The notes below the pieces were generated by a model. The model saw nothing but the letters and a program-made list of their open reading frames with translations. It made no database searches and was not told the origin of the DNA. The translations under genes were made by a program, and so were the position numbers. A stretch of DNA of 64,000 bases from DASVBE01 sp963770375 (GTDB lineage Bacteria > Actinomycetota > Actinomycetes > Streptosporangiales > Streptosporangiaceae), in contig CAVYPM010000027.1 of the NCBI GenBank assembly GCA_963770375.1, positions 124,001 through 188,000 of the forward strand. Direction: 5' to 3'. The number at the start of each line of letters is the position of its first letter. Positions within the stretch are counted from its first letter, which is position 1. Shown here one piece after another: positions 34,253 through 44,101 of the stretch.

Positions 34253-35215
34253 ATGACCGTCTTCATCGATCCGGATACCTCCGCTGGGGGTCTCCGGGAA
34301 ATTCTGTACGCGGGGGATCTTGTTGTCCTCACTCGCCTGCAAGCTGTCAGCGACCTTGTCGAGCACACCCGCCAGCAGCTCAGTGAGCTATTCCGGCCGC
34401 ACGACCCGGAACACGCACACGAGCACTTCGAGCCTGCCGAGATGGCCCGGATGCTGGGGGCCTGGAAGCCCGCCTTTATCCACTCTGATGCCGCTAAGAA
34501 GCTGACCCGCGCGATTATCGCCGAGGCTGGGCTGCCCGATCAGCAGACGCACTATGATGTGCCGAGGCCACGTACATCATTCCCGGTCGGTCATCTCACC
34601 ACCGGTGTGGCGTTTGCCTTTCCCTGGCACCGCGACGCGTGGTACAGCGCCCCGCCGCAGCAGCTCAACTGGTGGATGCCGGTTTACCCGGCGCGCCCGG
34701 ACAATTCGATGGCGTTCGACCTGAACTGCTTCGCGATGTCCGTGCCCAACGACTCGGAAGCCTTCGATTACTACGAGATCAATTCCCGTCGGCTGACCAC
34801 CGCGGCCCAGGTCACCAAGGAGCGGCAGGCCCGGCCCGGCGCGCATGGCCACCAGCCCGCCAGCGAGCTGGTGGTGCTGCCCTCCCCCGGCGCCATCCTG
34901 CTGTTCTCCGGGGCGCAGCTGCACACCTCGATCCCGAACACCTCGGGGCTGGCCCGGTACAGCATCGATTTCCGCACGGTAGACGCTTCCGACCTGCTGG
35001 CCGGGCGGGGCGCGCCGCTGGTGGACGCGCGCTGCACCGGAACCTCGATCCGGGACTTCCGCAACGTCGCGGACGACAGCCAGTTCGCCGAGGAGACCGT
35101 CACGTCGATCTTCGGCGCCCCGCCGCCCGGGGCCATGCTGGTCTTCGGCGAGGATGAGGCCCAGCAGGCGGCGGCGTCCGCGGATGGCCCTGCTAGGGCG
35201 CGCCCGGGCGCTTAG
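34253..35215 (+). CDS. Fe(II)/2-oxoglutarate-dependent oxygenase-like protein (PhyH-like)
   Basis: 320 residues. The jelly-roll iron triad is visible as HRD (His126, Asp128) in FPWHRDAWYSAPPQQLNWWMPVY and His224 in FSGAQLHTSIPNTSGLARYSIDFR, where Arg235 may hold 2-oxoglutarate. The family is phytanoyl-CoA dioxygenase-like but not close to a named enzyme. Upstream (34135-34252) the DNA is unusually AT-rich (AATAAAGTAATATTAAATAT), so it has its own promoter; ATG after GGAGGGTGAAACGG. In this locus it might hydroxylate a sugar or lipid carrier, but this is inferred from position only. Confidence 0.65.
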   Translation: MTVFIDPDTSAGGLREILYAGDLVVLTRLQAVSDLVEHTRQQLSELFRPHDPEHAHEHFEPAEMARMLGAWKPAFIHSDAAKKLTRAIIAEAGLPDQQTHYDVPRPRTSFPVGHLTTGVAFAFPWHRDAWYSAPPQQLNWWMPVYPARPDNSMAFDLNCFAMSVPNDSEAFDYYEINSRRLTTAAQVTKERQARPGAHGHQPASELVVLPSPGAILLFSGAQLHTSIPNTSGLARYSIDFRTVDASDLLAGRGAPLVDARCTGTSIRDFRNVADDSQFAEETVTSIFGAPPPGAMLVFGEDEAQQAAASADGPARARPGA

Positions 35216-35766
35216 CGGCCGGCCGGGAAGGCGCCGAGCGCCGCGAGGCGCGGGGCCTGCCGGTCCCGCGGTGACATCGCGGTGACCGGCAGCGGCCACT
35301 CGATAGCGAGCTCCGGATCGTCGAAGGCGATCGTGACGTCCTCGGCGGGGTCATGCCTTCGGTCGATCCGGTAGCTCGTGTCCGCCGGGTCGGTCAGGGC
35401 CTGGAACCCGTGCGCGCAGCCGGCCGGCACGTACAGCGTGACCTGCGTGTCGCCGTCCAGCCGGAAGCTCTGGGTGTTCCGGTAGGTAGGCGAGCCCGGC
35501 CGGAGGTCGGCAATCACGTCGAAGATCGCCCCGGATGAGCAGCGCACCAGCTTCGCCTCGCCGTCGCCGCTGCGCAGGTGCAGACCGCGGACCACGCCGC
35601 GGGCCGACCGGGACACGCTGTCCTGCACGAACGCGGCGGGATCCAGGCCCGCCTCGCGCAGCACGTCGGCGTCGGCGGTACGGCAGAAGAAGCCCCGCTC
35701 GTCACGACGGGGCACCGGCTCGAACAGCAGCGCGCCGGCGATGCGGGGCACGGGCACGATCTTCAC
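35212..35766 (-). CDS. dTDP-4-dehydrorhamnose 3,5-epimerase family protein
   Basis: 184 residues, RmlC cupin fold. RDERGFFCRTAD near 20, the catalytic His in VVRGLHLRSGDGEAKLVRCSSGAIFDVIADLR, and YVPAGCAHGFQALTD with a downstream Asp/Tyr are all conserved. It epimerises an NDP-4-keto-6-deoxysugar at C3 and/or C5. GTG 35766 has GGAG 9 nt upstream; the longer frame has no homology. No rmlA, rmlB or rmlD gene is in the window. It converges on the oxygenase gene (4-bp overlap) and faces away from the Wzz-like gene. Confidence 0.87.
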   Translation of the reverse strand: MKIVPVPRIAGALLFEPVPRRDERGFFCRTADADVLREAGLDPAAFVQDSVSRSARGVVRGLHLRSGDGEAKLVRCSSGAIFDVIADLRPGSPTYRNTQSFRLDGDTQVTLYVPAGCAHGFQALTDPADTSYRIDRRHDPAEDVTIAFDDPELAIEWPLPVTAMSPRDRQAPRLAALGAFPAGR

Positions 35767-35930
35767 GGATTCACTCTCCGGCTCGGGGGTGAGCGGCCAG
35801 CGGGCGCACGGCTGACCGCCCACCACAGGACCCGCCCGCGGTGACGGCTGATACATCCCGGCCCGGCGGGCACAATGGGGTATCACCGCGCCGCCGCGGA
35901 GCCTCCTGTGTATACCGTGACGGAGACTTC

Positions 35931-37502
35931 ATGCTTAACGACAGGAACACGACCGAGCCGGCGGCCCCCGACTTCGCCGCCGGGCTGACCAGCGTGCCGT
36001 TCCTGCTGTCCGCGCTGCGCCGGCGGCTGCGGCTGTGGCTGGGCATCGCGCTGGGCGGGCTGCTGCTCGGGGTCGCCTTGTTCGCGGTGGCGCCGCCGGT
36101 CTACCAGGCCACGACCCGGCTGATGATCACGCACGCGCCCGGTGAGGACCCGGTCGCGGCGATGCAGACCGACCAGGCCATGGCGCAGAGCAAGGTGGTC
36201 GCCGACCGGGTGCGGGCCCGGCTGCAGCTGCCGGTCAGCGCTGCGCACTTCATGACTACCTACAACGTGGACGTGGTAACCAACCAGGTCCTGCAGATCA
36301 CCGTGCGGGCCCGCTCGGCCGACGCGGCGGTCCGCCAGGCGCAGGCGCTGGCCTTCCAGTTCCTCACCTTCCGGGTCAGCCAGCTGAAGCAGGAACAGCG
36401 CCTGATTCTGGCCGGGCTGCGGCTGCACCTGGCGGCGGTGCAGCGCGATCTGGAGACCACCAACGACAACCTGGTCCAGGCGCGGAAACAGCACCTGTCC
36501 ACCAAAAAGCTTGAGCTGCTGCAGAAGACTCAGTTCAACCTGGTCCTCGGCCTGGAGGTTGAGATCCAGGACTACCCGGTGAAGACGGTCGGGGAGATCA
36601 CCGGCACCAAGGTGCTCGACCCCGCCGCGATCGTCCAGCACTCCCGGTTCAGGTATCTGGTGGTTTACGCGCTGAGCGGCCTGATCGTGGGCCTGGCCGG
36701 CGGGATCGGGCTGGTCTTCGTGCTGGCGCTGTCCTCCGACGGGCTGCGCCGCCGGGACGACGTGGCCCGGGCGCTGGGCGCGCCGGTGGGCCTCAGCCTG
36801 GGCCGGGTCCGGGCCGGGCGGCGGCGGGCCCGTGCCGCGCTGGCCGGCCGCCCTGGCCCCGAACTGCAGCGGCTGGTGTCCTACCTGGACCGGGCAGCGG
36901 CGCGGCCGGCGGACGGCGACGGCCGCGCGGTGGCCGTGATCCCGGTGGACAGTGAACGGATCGCAGCCCTGGCGGTGGCCGCGCTGGCGCTGTCCCGGGC
37001 CCGCCAGGGCACCCGGGTGGTGCTGGCGGACCTGTACCCAGGGGCACCCGCGGCGCGGCTGGCCGGCGCGGACCGGCCCGGCGTGTACGAGGTGACCACA
37101 GACGGCGCGTCGCTGACCGTCGTGGTAGCCGCCGAGGGTGACGTAGAGCCGGGCGGCCCGCTGCGGCTGCTGCCGGACGAACCCACGCCCGCGGACGAGC
37201 TGCTGGCGGGCGCCTGGGCCAGCGCGGACCTGCTGGTCACGCTGGCCCCGCTGGATCCGGCGCTGGGCGGCGAGTACATCTCGACCTGGGCCCCCAGCAT
37301 CGTGCCGGTGATCATCGCGGGTCAGTCGCGGGCCAGCTGGATCCACGCCACCGGCGAGTTGATCAGGCTGGCCGGCCTGGCGCCGGCTCCGGCAGTGCTG
37401 GCCGGCGCCGACGGCAAGGATGAGAGCCTGGGCGATCTGCCGCCCGCGCCGGCCCGGCCGCTCGCGCTGGCCCGGCGGGTCAGGGGGCCGGCTGCGGGCT
37501 AG
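35931..37502 (+). CDS. Wzz-like polysaccharide co-polymerase with degenerate tyrosine-kinase domain
   Basis: 523 residues. A cytoplasmic start, a membrane helix (LGIALGGLLLGVALFAVAPP), an extracytoplasmic coiled-coil region rich in Gln and Arg (about 150-215), and a second helix (LVVYALSGLIVGLAGGIGLVFVLALSS) match Wzz/BY-kinase transmembrane activators. The cytoplasmic C-domain keeps strand order (VAVIPVD, TRVVLADLYPG) but has no Walker A GKS/T and no Tyr-rich tail, so it cannot be an active kinase. It probably controls chain length or export. ATG 35931 with ACGGAG. Confidence 0.8.
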   Translation: MLNDRNTTEPAAPDFAAGLTSVPFLLSALRRRLRLWLGIALGGLLLGVALFAVAPPVYQATTRLMITHAPGEDPVAAMQTDQAMAQSKVVADRVRARLQLPVSAAHFMTTYNVDVVTNQVLQITVRARSADAAVRQAQALAFQFLTFRVSQLKQEQRLILAGLRLHLAAVQRDLETTNDNLVQARKQHLSTKKLELLQKTQFNLVLGLEVEIQDYPVKTVGEITGTKVLDPAAIVQHSRFRYLVVYALSGLIVGLAGGIGLVFVLALSSDGLRRRDDVARALGAPVGLSLGRVRAGRRRARAALAGRPGPELQRLVSYLDRAAARPADGDGRAVAVIPVDSERIAALAVAALALSRARQGTRVVLADLYPGAPAARLAGADRPGVYEVTTDGASLTVVVAAEGDVEPGGPLRLLPDEPTPADELLAGAWASADLLVTLAPLDPALGGEYISTWAPSIVPVIIAGQSRASWIHATGELIRLAGLAPAPAVLAGADGKDESLGDLPPAPARPLALARRVRGPAAG

Positions 37503-39065
37503 GGTGCCGTCCCCGGGGCCAGCGTGCTGTCGTTGTCCTGGTCGTAGGGCATCTCCCGCCAGACCGGCCAGGGGACAATGTTGCCCAGCTGGCGGATCAT
37601 GAACCGCCAGGGGCCCTCGTAGGTGTTGGCCGCGAACCGGTTGTGCTGCTCCTCCGCGATATGGGTCTCCACCGCGGTGCCCTTGTACGGGCTCCACGCC
37701 GGGAAGGAACCGTACTCGGAGAAGATGCCCTGGAAGCCGCACAGCCGTTTCTGGGTACAGTCCGGCCCGATCGCGGCTGGGCTGAAGCTGAACAGGTTGT
37801 GGCTCACCTCGACGTTCTGGGTCTTCCACCGGCAGTCGCCGTACAGCGGGGCCTGGCTGATCTCGCCGCTCCGGCAGGACTGCACGGTGGCGGTCCCGGG
37901 GGCCACCAGGGTGCAGGCGCTTGTGCTGGTGTTCGCCGGGGATCCGCAGAACCGGTTGGAGTTCTCCCAGAGGATCACGCCGCCCCAGTTGTTGAGGAAC
38001 TTGTTGCCGGTGACCTGGAAGACCCGGCTGAACGGGCCGCCCACCCGCGGGTCGGCGCCCGACTCCGACAGGTAGATGGCCCCGGTGGGGAAGCCCCGGG
38101 AGCGCGGCCCGGACACCAGGCCGTTGCGGGCGAAGGTGTTCCCGGTGATCCGGGCGTTGTAACTGATCTCGTAGATCAGCCCCCAGCTGTCGTTGCCGTC
38201 GAAGTAGTTGCCGGTGATGCTGAAGCCGCTGTCGTTGGTGTCGACCCACAGGCCCACGCCGTGGTTGCCGTGAATCCAGTTGTCCTTGATCACCGCGCCG
38301 TTGACCTGCCAGAACTTGCCGCCCCCGGTGCACCCGCACTCCGGGACGTGCGCCTCCCAGTTGTAGGTGTTGTTGCCGGCGATCTCGTTGTGGTCCAGCA
38401 CGATCTGCTGGATGCCATGCGGCGAGTAGGCGTTGAACCCGTACTGCTGGTTGTCCTTCAGGCAGTTGTCGGTGAGCTGGGAGCGGGAGCCGAGCATGAG
38501 GGCAGCGCCCGCGTTGTGGGTCAGGAACGAGTGGTCGATCGTCCAGCCCGGCGCCGAGTCCTTGTTGACCACGCCCTCGTCCCGGTTGCCGCCGCGGACG
38601 CCGAAGTTCCTGATCTCCAGGTAGCTGATCCGGACGTCGGGTGCGAGGCCGCCGAAGGCGTAGAAGTTCCGGTGGGCGCCGTCCAGGATGGCGCCGGGCG
38701 CGCCGACGAAAACCGCACCGCGGCCGGGCTGGATCTGCCTGTAGTCGCCGGCGCCCAGCGTGTGCACGCCGGGCGCGAACCAGTAGGTTGCGCCGGGCCG
38801 GCCCCAGTTGACCCGCGCGTTGTTGCCGGGCCGGACGCGGATTGCGCCGGGCGGTGGTGACGCCGGGCCGCCGCCGAGCAGGGCCGCATTGCCGCAGATG
38901 CGGACGGGCGGCGTGGGCAGCAGGCTGGCCCGGGACGTATCGGTGCGCTGCAGCCGGCTGCTTCGTCGCGGATAGCAGAGCCAGCGTGACGAAGCTGGCC
39001 ACTCCCACGGCGCAGATGGCGACGGCGGCGGCCCAGATCCGGGCCCGCGCGGAACGGGCTGCCAC
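37499..39065 (-). CDS. Right-handed parallel beta-helix protein, secreted or anchored
   Basis: About 520 residues. It begins with a hydrophobic signal/anchor (IWAAAVAICAVGVASFVTLALLSA). A frameshift near 38.9 kb joins this to the main body, which shows repeated beta-helix coils (ISYLEIRNFGVRGGNRDEGVVNKDS, LTDNCLKDNQQYGFNAYS, FSITGNYFDGNDSWG, VFQVTGNKFLNNWGGVIL) and several cysteines. This is the fold of pectate lyase-like and polysaccharide epimerase or lyase enzymes. It may trim or modify the exported polymer. GTG start, 7 bp after the upstream methyltransferase stop, so same operon. Confidence 0.75.
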
Positions 39066-39072
39066 CGGCCGG

Positions 39073-39797
39073 TTACCAGCGATGCCGCGCGGTAACCGAA
39101 CCCGGGAGAGAGCAGACGAAGAAGTACTCGACGGCCAGCACCGGGCTGATAACCGGGATGTTGAGGTTCAGGTGCATCTGCGCGGCCTGCATAAACCACC
39201 GGTTGGGCTCACTGTGCCCCCAGTTGTGAGACGTCGGGAACGACCGGTCGATCCGGAACTGGCGCGACAGGCTCCGGCGGAAGTCGGCCATCGGCTGGAT
39301 ATTACTGTACGGCCAGTAGACCGACTTGTTGCGGTGCCCGAAGTTTACGTAACTGGTGATGAACCGGCCGTGGCCCTTCAGCACCTGACGGATCTCGGCC
39401 AGCTTCTCGTCCTGGTGCTCGCCCATGTACTCGAAGAGGCCCTGGGCCAGGGCGATATCGAACTTGCGGTCGCCAAACTCGACAGGCTCCTGCAGGAGAT
39501 CTGCCTCGCGCAGGTTAGGCGCCGGGTCCTGGATAGCGATATCGATGCCGTAATAATGCACGTTCGGTGGCAGGAAATACATTAGTGTCGCGGGCCCGCA
39601 GCCCACATCGAGCAGATCGAGTTCCCGCGATTCCCGGCGATGCCGCGCACAATATGTGACGACTTCCGCAACCGGAAGTGGGGGCGCGAGAACTTTAGAT
39701 TCTCTTTACTCCAGAAGTCTTTTTTGTAATACCTGACTTCGTGACCTGCGCGGATGCCCGGTGCCCCCTGCCCGCTTGAGCCAGGAAAAACGATCAT
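39073..39797 (-). CDS. Class I SAM-dependent methyltransferase, one frameshift
   Basis: About 241 residues when joined. The start (MIVFPGSSGQGAPGIRAGHEVRYYKKDFW) is followed by the SAM motif LLDVGCGPATLMYFLPP, then the acidic GIDIAIQ and DIALAQGLFEYMGEH. The frame is lost near 39663 and restored by one extra G (RLRKVVTYCARHRRE). ATG 39797 has a very good GGAGGGGGTGAG site. The acceptor is unknown; it could be a sugar O-methyl group of the polymer. It is the first gene of a short leftward pair with the beta-helix protein. Confidence 0.78.
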
Positions 39798-40011
39798 GGC
39801 TCACCCCCTCCGTCGACCCCCTGCGCCCAGTATACCGCCGCGCCGCCGGATTGCACGACCTGGCCGTGCCGTGGTTTCGGCAATTGCCGTGCTGATTACA
39901 CCTGGTCCCTGGCGCCAGCGGGCACGATACCGGCATAAAGGACAGCTTCCGGCAGCCGGGATAATGGGTTTTGAACACTAGCGGACCAGTAGGTAAACGC
40001 ACCCGGGCCGG

Positions 40012-41205
40012 CTATCTCGCGGGATTGTCTATCGCGAATCGGTAGATTTCCACCAGCCGGGCGATGCTGGCGGCGGGGTCGAAGTGCCGCTGGTAGGTCT
40101 CCCTGGCGGCTGCGCCGTACTTCTCGTACTGGCCGGGGCTGGCGTCGGCGTCGGCCAGGGCGGCGCCGAGCGCGGCCGGGTCGCCGGGTGCGAACAGCAC
40201 TCCGTCGGCGCCGTGGGTGATCAGCTCGGGCAGCGAGCCGTGGCCCGCCGCGATCGGCGGCACGCCCGCCGCCATGGCCTCGACCACGACCAGCCCGAAG
40301 GTTTCCTCCCAGGCCGAGGGCACGACCACGGCCCGGGCCCCGGCCATGATCTCGGCGCACTGGTCGCCGCTGACCTGGCCGGTCAGCTCGACCGACGGCC
40401 GGGTCGCGGCCCACCGGGCGATCTCCGGCTCCAGCGGCCCGGTCCCGACGATGGCCAGGCGAAGCGAGCCGCTGCCCGGCCGGGCCAGGTAGCTGTCCCA
40501 GCCGGCCATCAGCATCCGGAGCCCCTTGGCTTCGTCCAGCCGCCCGGCGTAGACCACCACCGGGCCGTGCGGCCGGTCCGGGCCGTCCCGCTGCGGGATC
40601 ATGTTGTGCCGGACGAAGACCCGGCGCGGCGGCAGGCCGAGATCGCTCAGCAGGTCGCGCTGGGCCGCTGAGATGAACACGTAGGCGGACACCATCGACC
40701 GCCAGGCGCCGCGGTGAGCCGCGATGCTCAGCGCGACCGGCGCGGTGGCCGCCCGGGAGCCGCGGTAGCAGCCGTGCAGCACGGCCCGGCCGGGCAGGTG
40801 GCCGGCGCAGTCGTGGCACACCGTGCCGTTACGGAAGAAGTCGCCGCTCGCGCAGGCCAGCTTGTAGTTGTGCAGCGTGGCCACGACCGGCACCCCGGCG
40901 TCCCGGCAGGCGTACAGCACCGACGGGCTGAGCAGCGGGAACGTGTTGTGCAGGTGGACCACGTCCGGTTTCCTGGCGGCCAGTTCCCGGCCCAGGTCGC
41001 GGCGGGCGGCCCGGCTCCACACCACCCGGGCCGGCAGCGCGGCCTGCTGGAGCCGGGACCAGCCCTCGATCTCGTCGCTGGACGGGCCGAACGTGGTGAT
41101 CTCGTGGCCCAGCGCCGCCAGCGCCGTGCGCTCCCGGTCGGCCACCCGGTTCTCGCCGCTGGGGGCGGCCGACCGGTAGCGGTTGTGGACCTGCAGGACC
41201 CTCAT
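40012..41205 (-). CDS. Glycosyltransferase family 4
   Basis: 397 residues, GT-B fold. The N-terminal domain is VLQVHNRYRSAAPSGENRVAD, VVHLHNTFPLLSPSVLYACRDAGVPVVATLHNYKL with an unusual Cys cluster (VCHDCAGHLPGRAVLHGCYRGS). The C-terminal donor domain is VVVYAGRLDEAKGLRMLM, LAIVGTGPLEPEI, VVPSAWEETFGLVVVEAMAAGVPPIA. It retains the donor-binding E-x7-E. It transfers a sugar from NDP-sugar to a lipid-linked intermediate on the cytoplasmic face. The ATG overlaps the polymerase stop by 4 bp (ATGA). Confidence 0.9.
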   Translation of the reverse strand: MRVLQVHNRYRSAAPSGENRVADRERTALAALGHEITTFGPSSDEIEGWSRLQQAALPARVVWSRAARRDLGRELAARKPDVVHLHNTFPLLSPSVLYACRDAGVPVVATLHNYKLACASGDFFRNGTVCHDCAGHLPGRAVLHGCYRGSRAATAPVALSIAAHRGAWRSMVSAYVFISAAQRDLLSDLGLPPRRVFVRHNMIPQRDGPDRPHGPVVVYAGRLDEAKGLRMLMAGWDSYLARPGSGSLRLAIVGTGPLEPEIARWAATRPSVELTGQVSGDQCAEIMAGARAVVVPSAWEETFGLVVVEAMAAGVPPIAAGHGSLPELITHGADGVLFAPGDPAALGAALADADASPGQYEKYGAAARETYQRHFDPAASIARLVEIYRFAIDNPAR

Positions 41206-42476
41206 GCCGCGGTCCTGGCCGTCAGCCGGCCCGCCCCGGCCGCGGCCACCATGGCCGCCGCCAGGGTGAGCTCGAGCAGGTAGGACGAGGCGTCGCTGAA
41301 GCCGGTCTCGGTCAGCGAGGCGACCAGAGTGTAGGTGGCCAGGAACAGGGCGATGGCCCGCGGCGCCCCGCGGGGCACGAACGACGCCGCGATGAACAGG
41401 AAGATCAGCAGGCTGGCGCACACGAGGCAGCCGAACAGCCCCTGATCGAAGTAGGTGGCCAGCCAGTTGCTGTCGATCGGCAGGCCCTGGAAGGACTTGT
41501 TCGACAGCCCGAAGCCGAAGAAGACCTCGAACTTGTTCCGCGGGATGGCCACGACCTGGTTCCACACGTTGGTCCGCCCGGTCAGCTCACCCAGCTGGCT
41601 GGAGCTCTCCCCGCGGGTCAGCCAGGTGGAGACCACCCCGGACAGCGTGATCGCGCCGACCGATAGCGCGACGCTGGCCGTCACGAACAGCTTCCGCACC
41701 CGGGCCCGGGCCACGAACAGGCTGAGCCCGGCCACCAGCAGCCCGGCCAGCATCGCGATCAGCGCCGTCCTGGTGTGCGTCAGCAGCAGCGTCCCGCCGG
41801 CCACCACCACCGCCACCCCGGCGATCCGGCCGCGCACGTAGCCGCACGACCACAGCACCGCGAACAGGCCGGCGGTCACCGCGGCGAAGTGGGCGACCTG
41901 CGGCGGGGGGATCGGCCACAGCGCCCCGGCCAGCCGGCCCTGGGCCAGCGCGGTGCCCGGGGAGAGGACCAGCCCCAGCAGCACCGTGCCGATCACCACC
42001 GAGGTGGCCGCGAGGTAGCACCGGATCAGCAGCAGGTCCCGGCGGATCCACCAGGGGGTCAGTATCCACAGCGTGATGATGAACAGCATGAGCCGGCCAG
42101 TGCGGAACATCGCGCCGAACATGAACTGAGCTTGCAGGCAGGTCATCAGCGCTTCGATGAAGAACAGGCTGACCAGGCAGAGGAACACGCTGGGGCGGAT
42201 CACCATCCGGCGGTTCACGCTCAGCGCGAGCAGCAGCGCGACCGGCAGGGCGCCCTGGGTCAGCAGCTTGCCCACGGTGGACGGGATCGGGAGGAGCAGC
42301 GACTGGCCGCTCCAGGTCTTCGGGTAGAAGGTCACCACGTTGAGGACCAGCAGTCCCACCGCCAGCCCTACCCGTGCTTTGACCCAGCGCTGGCTGTCCT
42401 CGCTGGCCGCGATCAGCGGCAGGCCGCCCGCCGGGCGGAACGCGACGGCCGGGCGGTCGACCGCCGGTGCGGTCAT
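41202..42476 (-). CDS. O-antigen ligase/Wzy-like polymerase
   Basis: 424 residues and about 11 membrane helices, with the large periplasmic-side loop between late helices that marks the Wzy/WaaL superfamily (WLTRGESSSQLGELTGRTNVWNQVVAIPRNK, FFGFGLSNKSFQGLPIDSNWLATYFDQG). Arg residues in the GRTNVW segment are the usual functional sites. It probably polymerises undecaprenyl-linked repeat units delivered by the Wzx protein encoded at 55.7 kb. Overlaps at both ends (4 bp) show tight operon structure. Confidence 0.87.
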   Translation of the reverse strand: MTAPAVDRPAVAFRPAGGLPLIAASEDSQRWVKARVGLAVGLLVLNVVTFYPKTWSGQSLLLPIPSTVGKLLTQGALPVALLLALSVNRRMVIRPSVFLCLVSLFFIEALMTCLQAQFMFGAMFRTGRLMLFIITLWILTPWWIRRDLLLIRCYLAATSVVIGTVLLGLVLSPGTALAQGRLAGALWPIPPPQVAHFAAVTAGLFAVLWSCGYVRGRIAGVAVVVAGGTLLLTHTRTALIAMLAGLLVAGLSLFVARARVRKLFVTASVALSVGAITLSGVVSTWLTRGESSSQLGELTGRTNVWNQVVAIPRNKFEVFFGFGLSNKSFQGLPIDSNWLATYFDQGLFGCLVCASLLIFLFIAASFVPRGAPRAIALFLATYTLVASLTETGFSDASSYLLELTLAAAMVAAAGAGRLTARTAA

Positions 42477-44101
42477 GGCCCCGCGGCGCCGCGCCCGGCG
42501 CCGCCCGGCGTCCCGTCCGGGCCGTAGCCCAGGCTCTCGTCGGTCCGGTCGGCCCCGGTCAGCACGGCGGGAATCAGCGCGACGCCGGCCGACCTGATCA
42601 TCTCACCGACCGCGTAGACCCGCGTCGACGACGACTCCCCGGTGGTGATCACCGGCACGGCCTGCGCGGCCCAGCCGGCCAGGAAGTGCGCGCCCACCGC
42701 GGGATCGAGTGTGGCTACCGTCACCAGCAGGTCGGCCCGGTCCCAGGCGGAGGCCAGCGCCTCGTCGGCGTGCTCGCGCTGGTCGCCCGGGCGCGGCCCG
42801 GCCGGCGCGATGTCGTCGCGGGCCGGGATCACCACGGTCAGCGTGACCCCGTCCACGGCCACCTCGTGCACGCCCGGGTTCCTGGCGCCGAGCAGGCGGG
42901 CCGCCGGGCGGCCCGGGCACAGGTCGGCGAGCAGGACCTTGCGGCCCTCCCGCGCGCACGACACGGCCAGCGCCGTGGCGGCCAGCGCGGCGACCGGCTC
43001 GTTGTCCACGCCGATCACCGCCAGCGCCGGGCTGTCCGCGCCGTCCGTCCTCGCGCGCCGGGGGCCGTCCCGGCGGCGCCCTGGAGATAGCTCACCACCC
43101 GCTGGAAGTCCGGGCCCTGAGCCGCGGCCAGGCCCTTGCGGCGCAGCCGGCCGCCCGCCCGGAGCGGGCCGACGCTCAGCCCTACCGGCGCGCCGAGCGC
43201 CCGGGCCACGTCGTCCCTGCGGCGCAGCCGGTCCGACACCAGGGCCATGATCACCACGATGACCAGGCCGACGAGCAGGCCGCCGATCATGCCAGCCACC
43301 GCGTACAGCACCGGTCCCTTGAACCGGGAGTGCGCGATGGGCGAGGCGGAATCGAGGACCTTGCTGCCCGCGATGATCGCCGAGGTGGCCAGCGGCGCGC
43401 TGTCGTTGTAGTCGGTGGCCGCCTTCTCGAGACCGGTCAGCGTATTGGACGCCTGATCGAGCTTGGCCTGCAGGGCGGTGATGTCCCCGCCGGCCGCCTG
43501 CAGCTTGGTGATCCGCGCCTGCAGCTGGGCTATGTGCTGCCGGTCCGCGGCAATCTTGGCCCGCAGGTCCGCGGCGACCTGCTCCTGCTGGGTCTGCAGC
43601 TGGCCGGCCCGGAAGGCCAGGAACTGGAAGGCCACCGACTCCGCGCGGCGTACCGCGTCGCCCGAGGTCGGCGCCTTCACGGTGATCTGCAGGATCCGGT
43701 CGGTCAGCGGCACGACCGTGTAGCTGCCCAGGAACGAGGTGGCGTTCTCGGTCAGCCCGAGCCGGTGGACCACCAGGCCGGCCACGGCCCGGCTGCTCGG
43801 CCAGCGCCACGTCGGTCTGCATGGCCTCGACCGGGTCGTCGCCCAGTGGATGGGTCAGCATCACCGAGGTCGAGGCCTGGAAGGGCGCGGGCTTCAGCAC
43901 GCTGAACGCGGCCCCGAGCAGCAGGCCGATCACGGCGGTGGTGATCCACAGGCGGGCCCGGCGCCGCAGCGCCGCGCTGAGGTAGGGCAGCCGGGTCAGC
44001 CCGGCGGCGAAGTCGGCGGCCGGGACCTCCTGGTCGCCGTCGAAGCCAGACAGGCCCCAGTCCCGCTCCGGGATGTTGCCGCTGGCGCCAGGTACGGTCA
44101 T
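42473..44101 (-). CDS. Wzz-like co-polymerase with degenerate kinase domain, two frameshifts
   Basis: About 542 residues when joined. It is a paralogue of the 35.9 kb gene (shared DFAAGLTRLPYLSAALRRRARLW, DPVEAMQTD, LRRRDDVARALGAPVGLS). Two membrane helices flank a long coiled coil (QLQTQQEQVAADLRAKIAADRQHIAQLQARI). The C-domain (LAVIGVDNEPVAALAATALAVSCAREGRKVLLADL) lacks Walker A. Frame breaks occur near 43795 and 43065. The stop overlaps the polymerase start and its own start overlaps the next Wzz gene, so both belong to the same transcript. Confidence 0.78.
   Translation of the reverse strand: MTVPGASGNIPERDWGLSGFDGDQEVPAADFAAGLTRLPYLSAALRRRARLWITTAVIGLLLGAAFSVLKPAPFQASTSVMLTHPLGDDPVEAMQTDVALAEQPGRGRPGGPPARADRERHLVPGQLHGRAADRPDPADHREGADLGRRGTPRGVGGLPVPGLPGRPAADPAGAGRRGPAGQDCRGPAAHSPAAGADHQAAGGRRGHHRPAGQARSGVQYADRSREGGHRLQRQRAAGHLGDHRGQQGPRFRLAHRALPVQGTGAVRGGWHDRRPARRPGHRGDHGPGVGPAAPQGRRGPGARRAGRAERRPAPGGRPAAPQGPGRGSGPGLPAGGELSPGRRRDGPRRARTDGADSPALAVIGVDNEPVAALAATALAVSCAREGRKVLLADLCPGRPAARLLGARNPGVHEVAVDGVTLTVVIPARDDIAPAGPRPGDQREHADEALASAWDRADLLVTVATLDPAVGAHFLAGWAAQAVPVITTGESSSTRVYAVGEMIRSAGVALIPAVLTGADRTDESLGYGPDGTPGGAGRGAAGP

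Noticed and set aside
35883..39065. 1060-residue leftward frame
   Set aside because: Only its first 30-40 residues (the signal anchor) are real; the rest is the antisense of the Wzz-like gene and an out-of-frame reading of the beta-helix gene.
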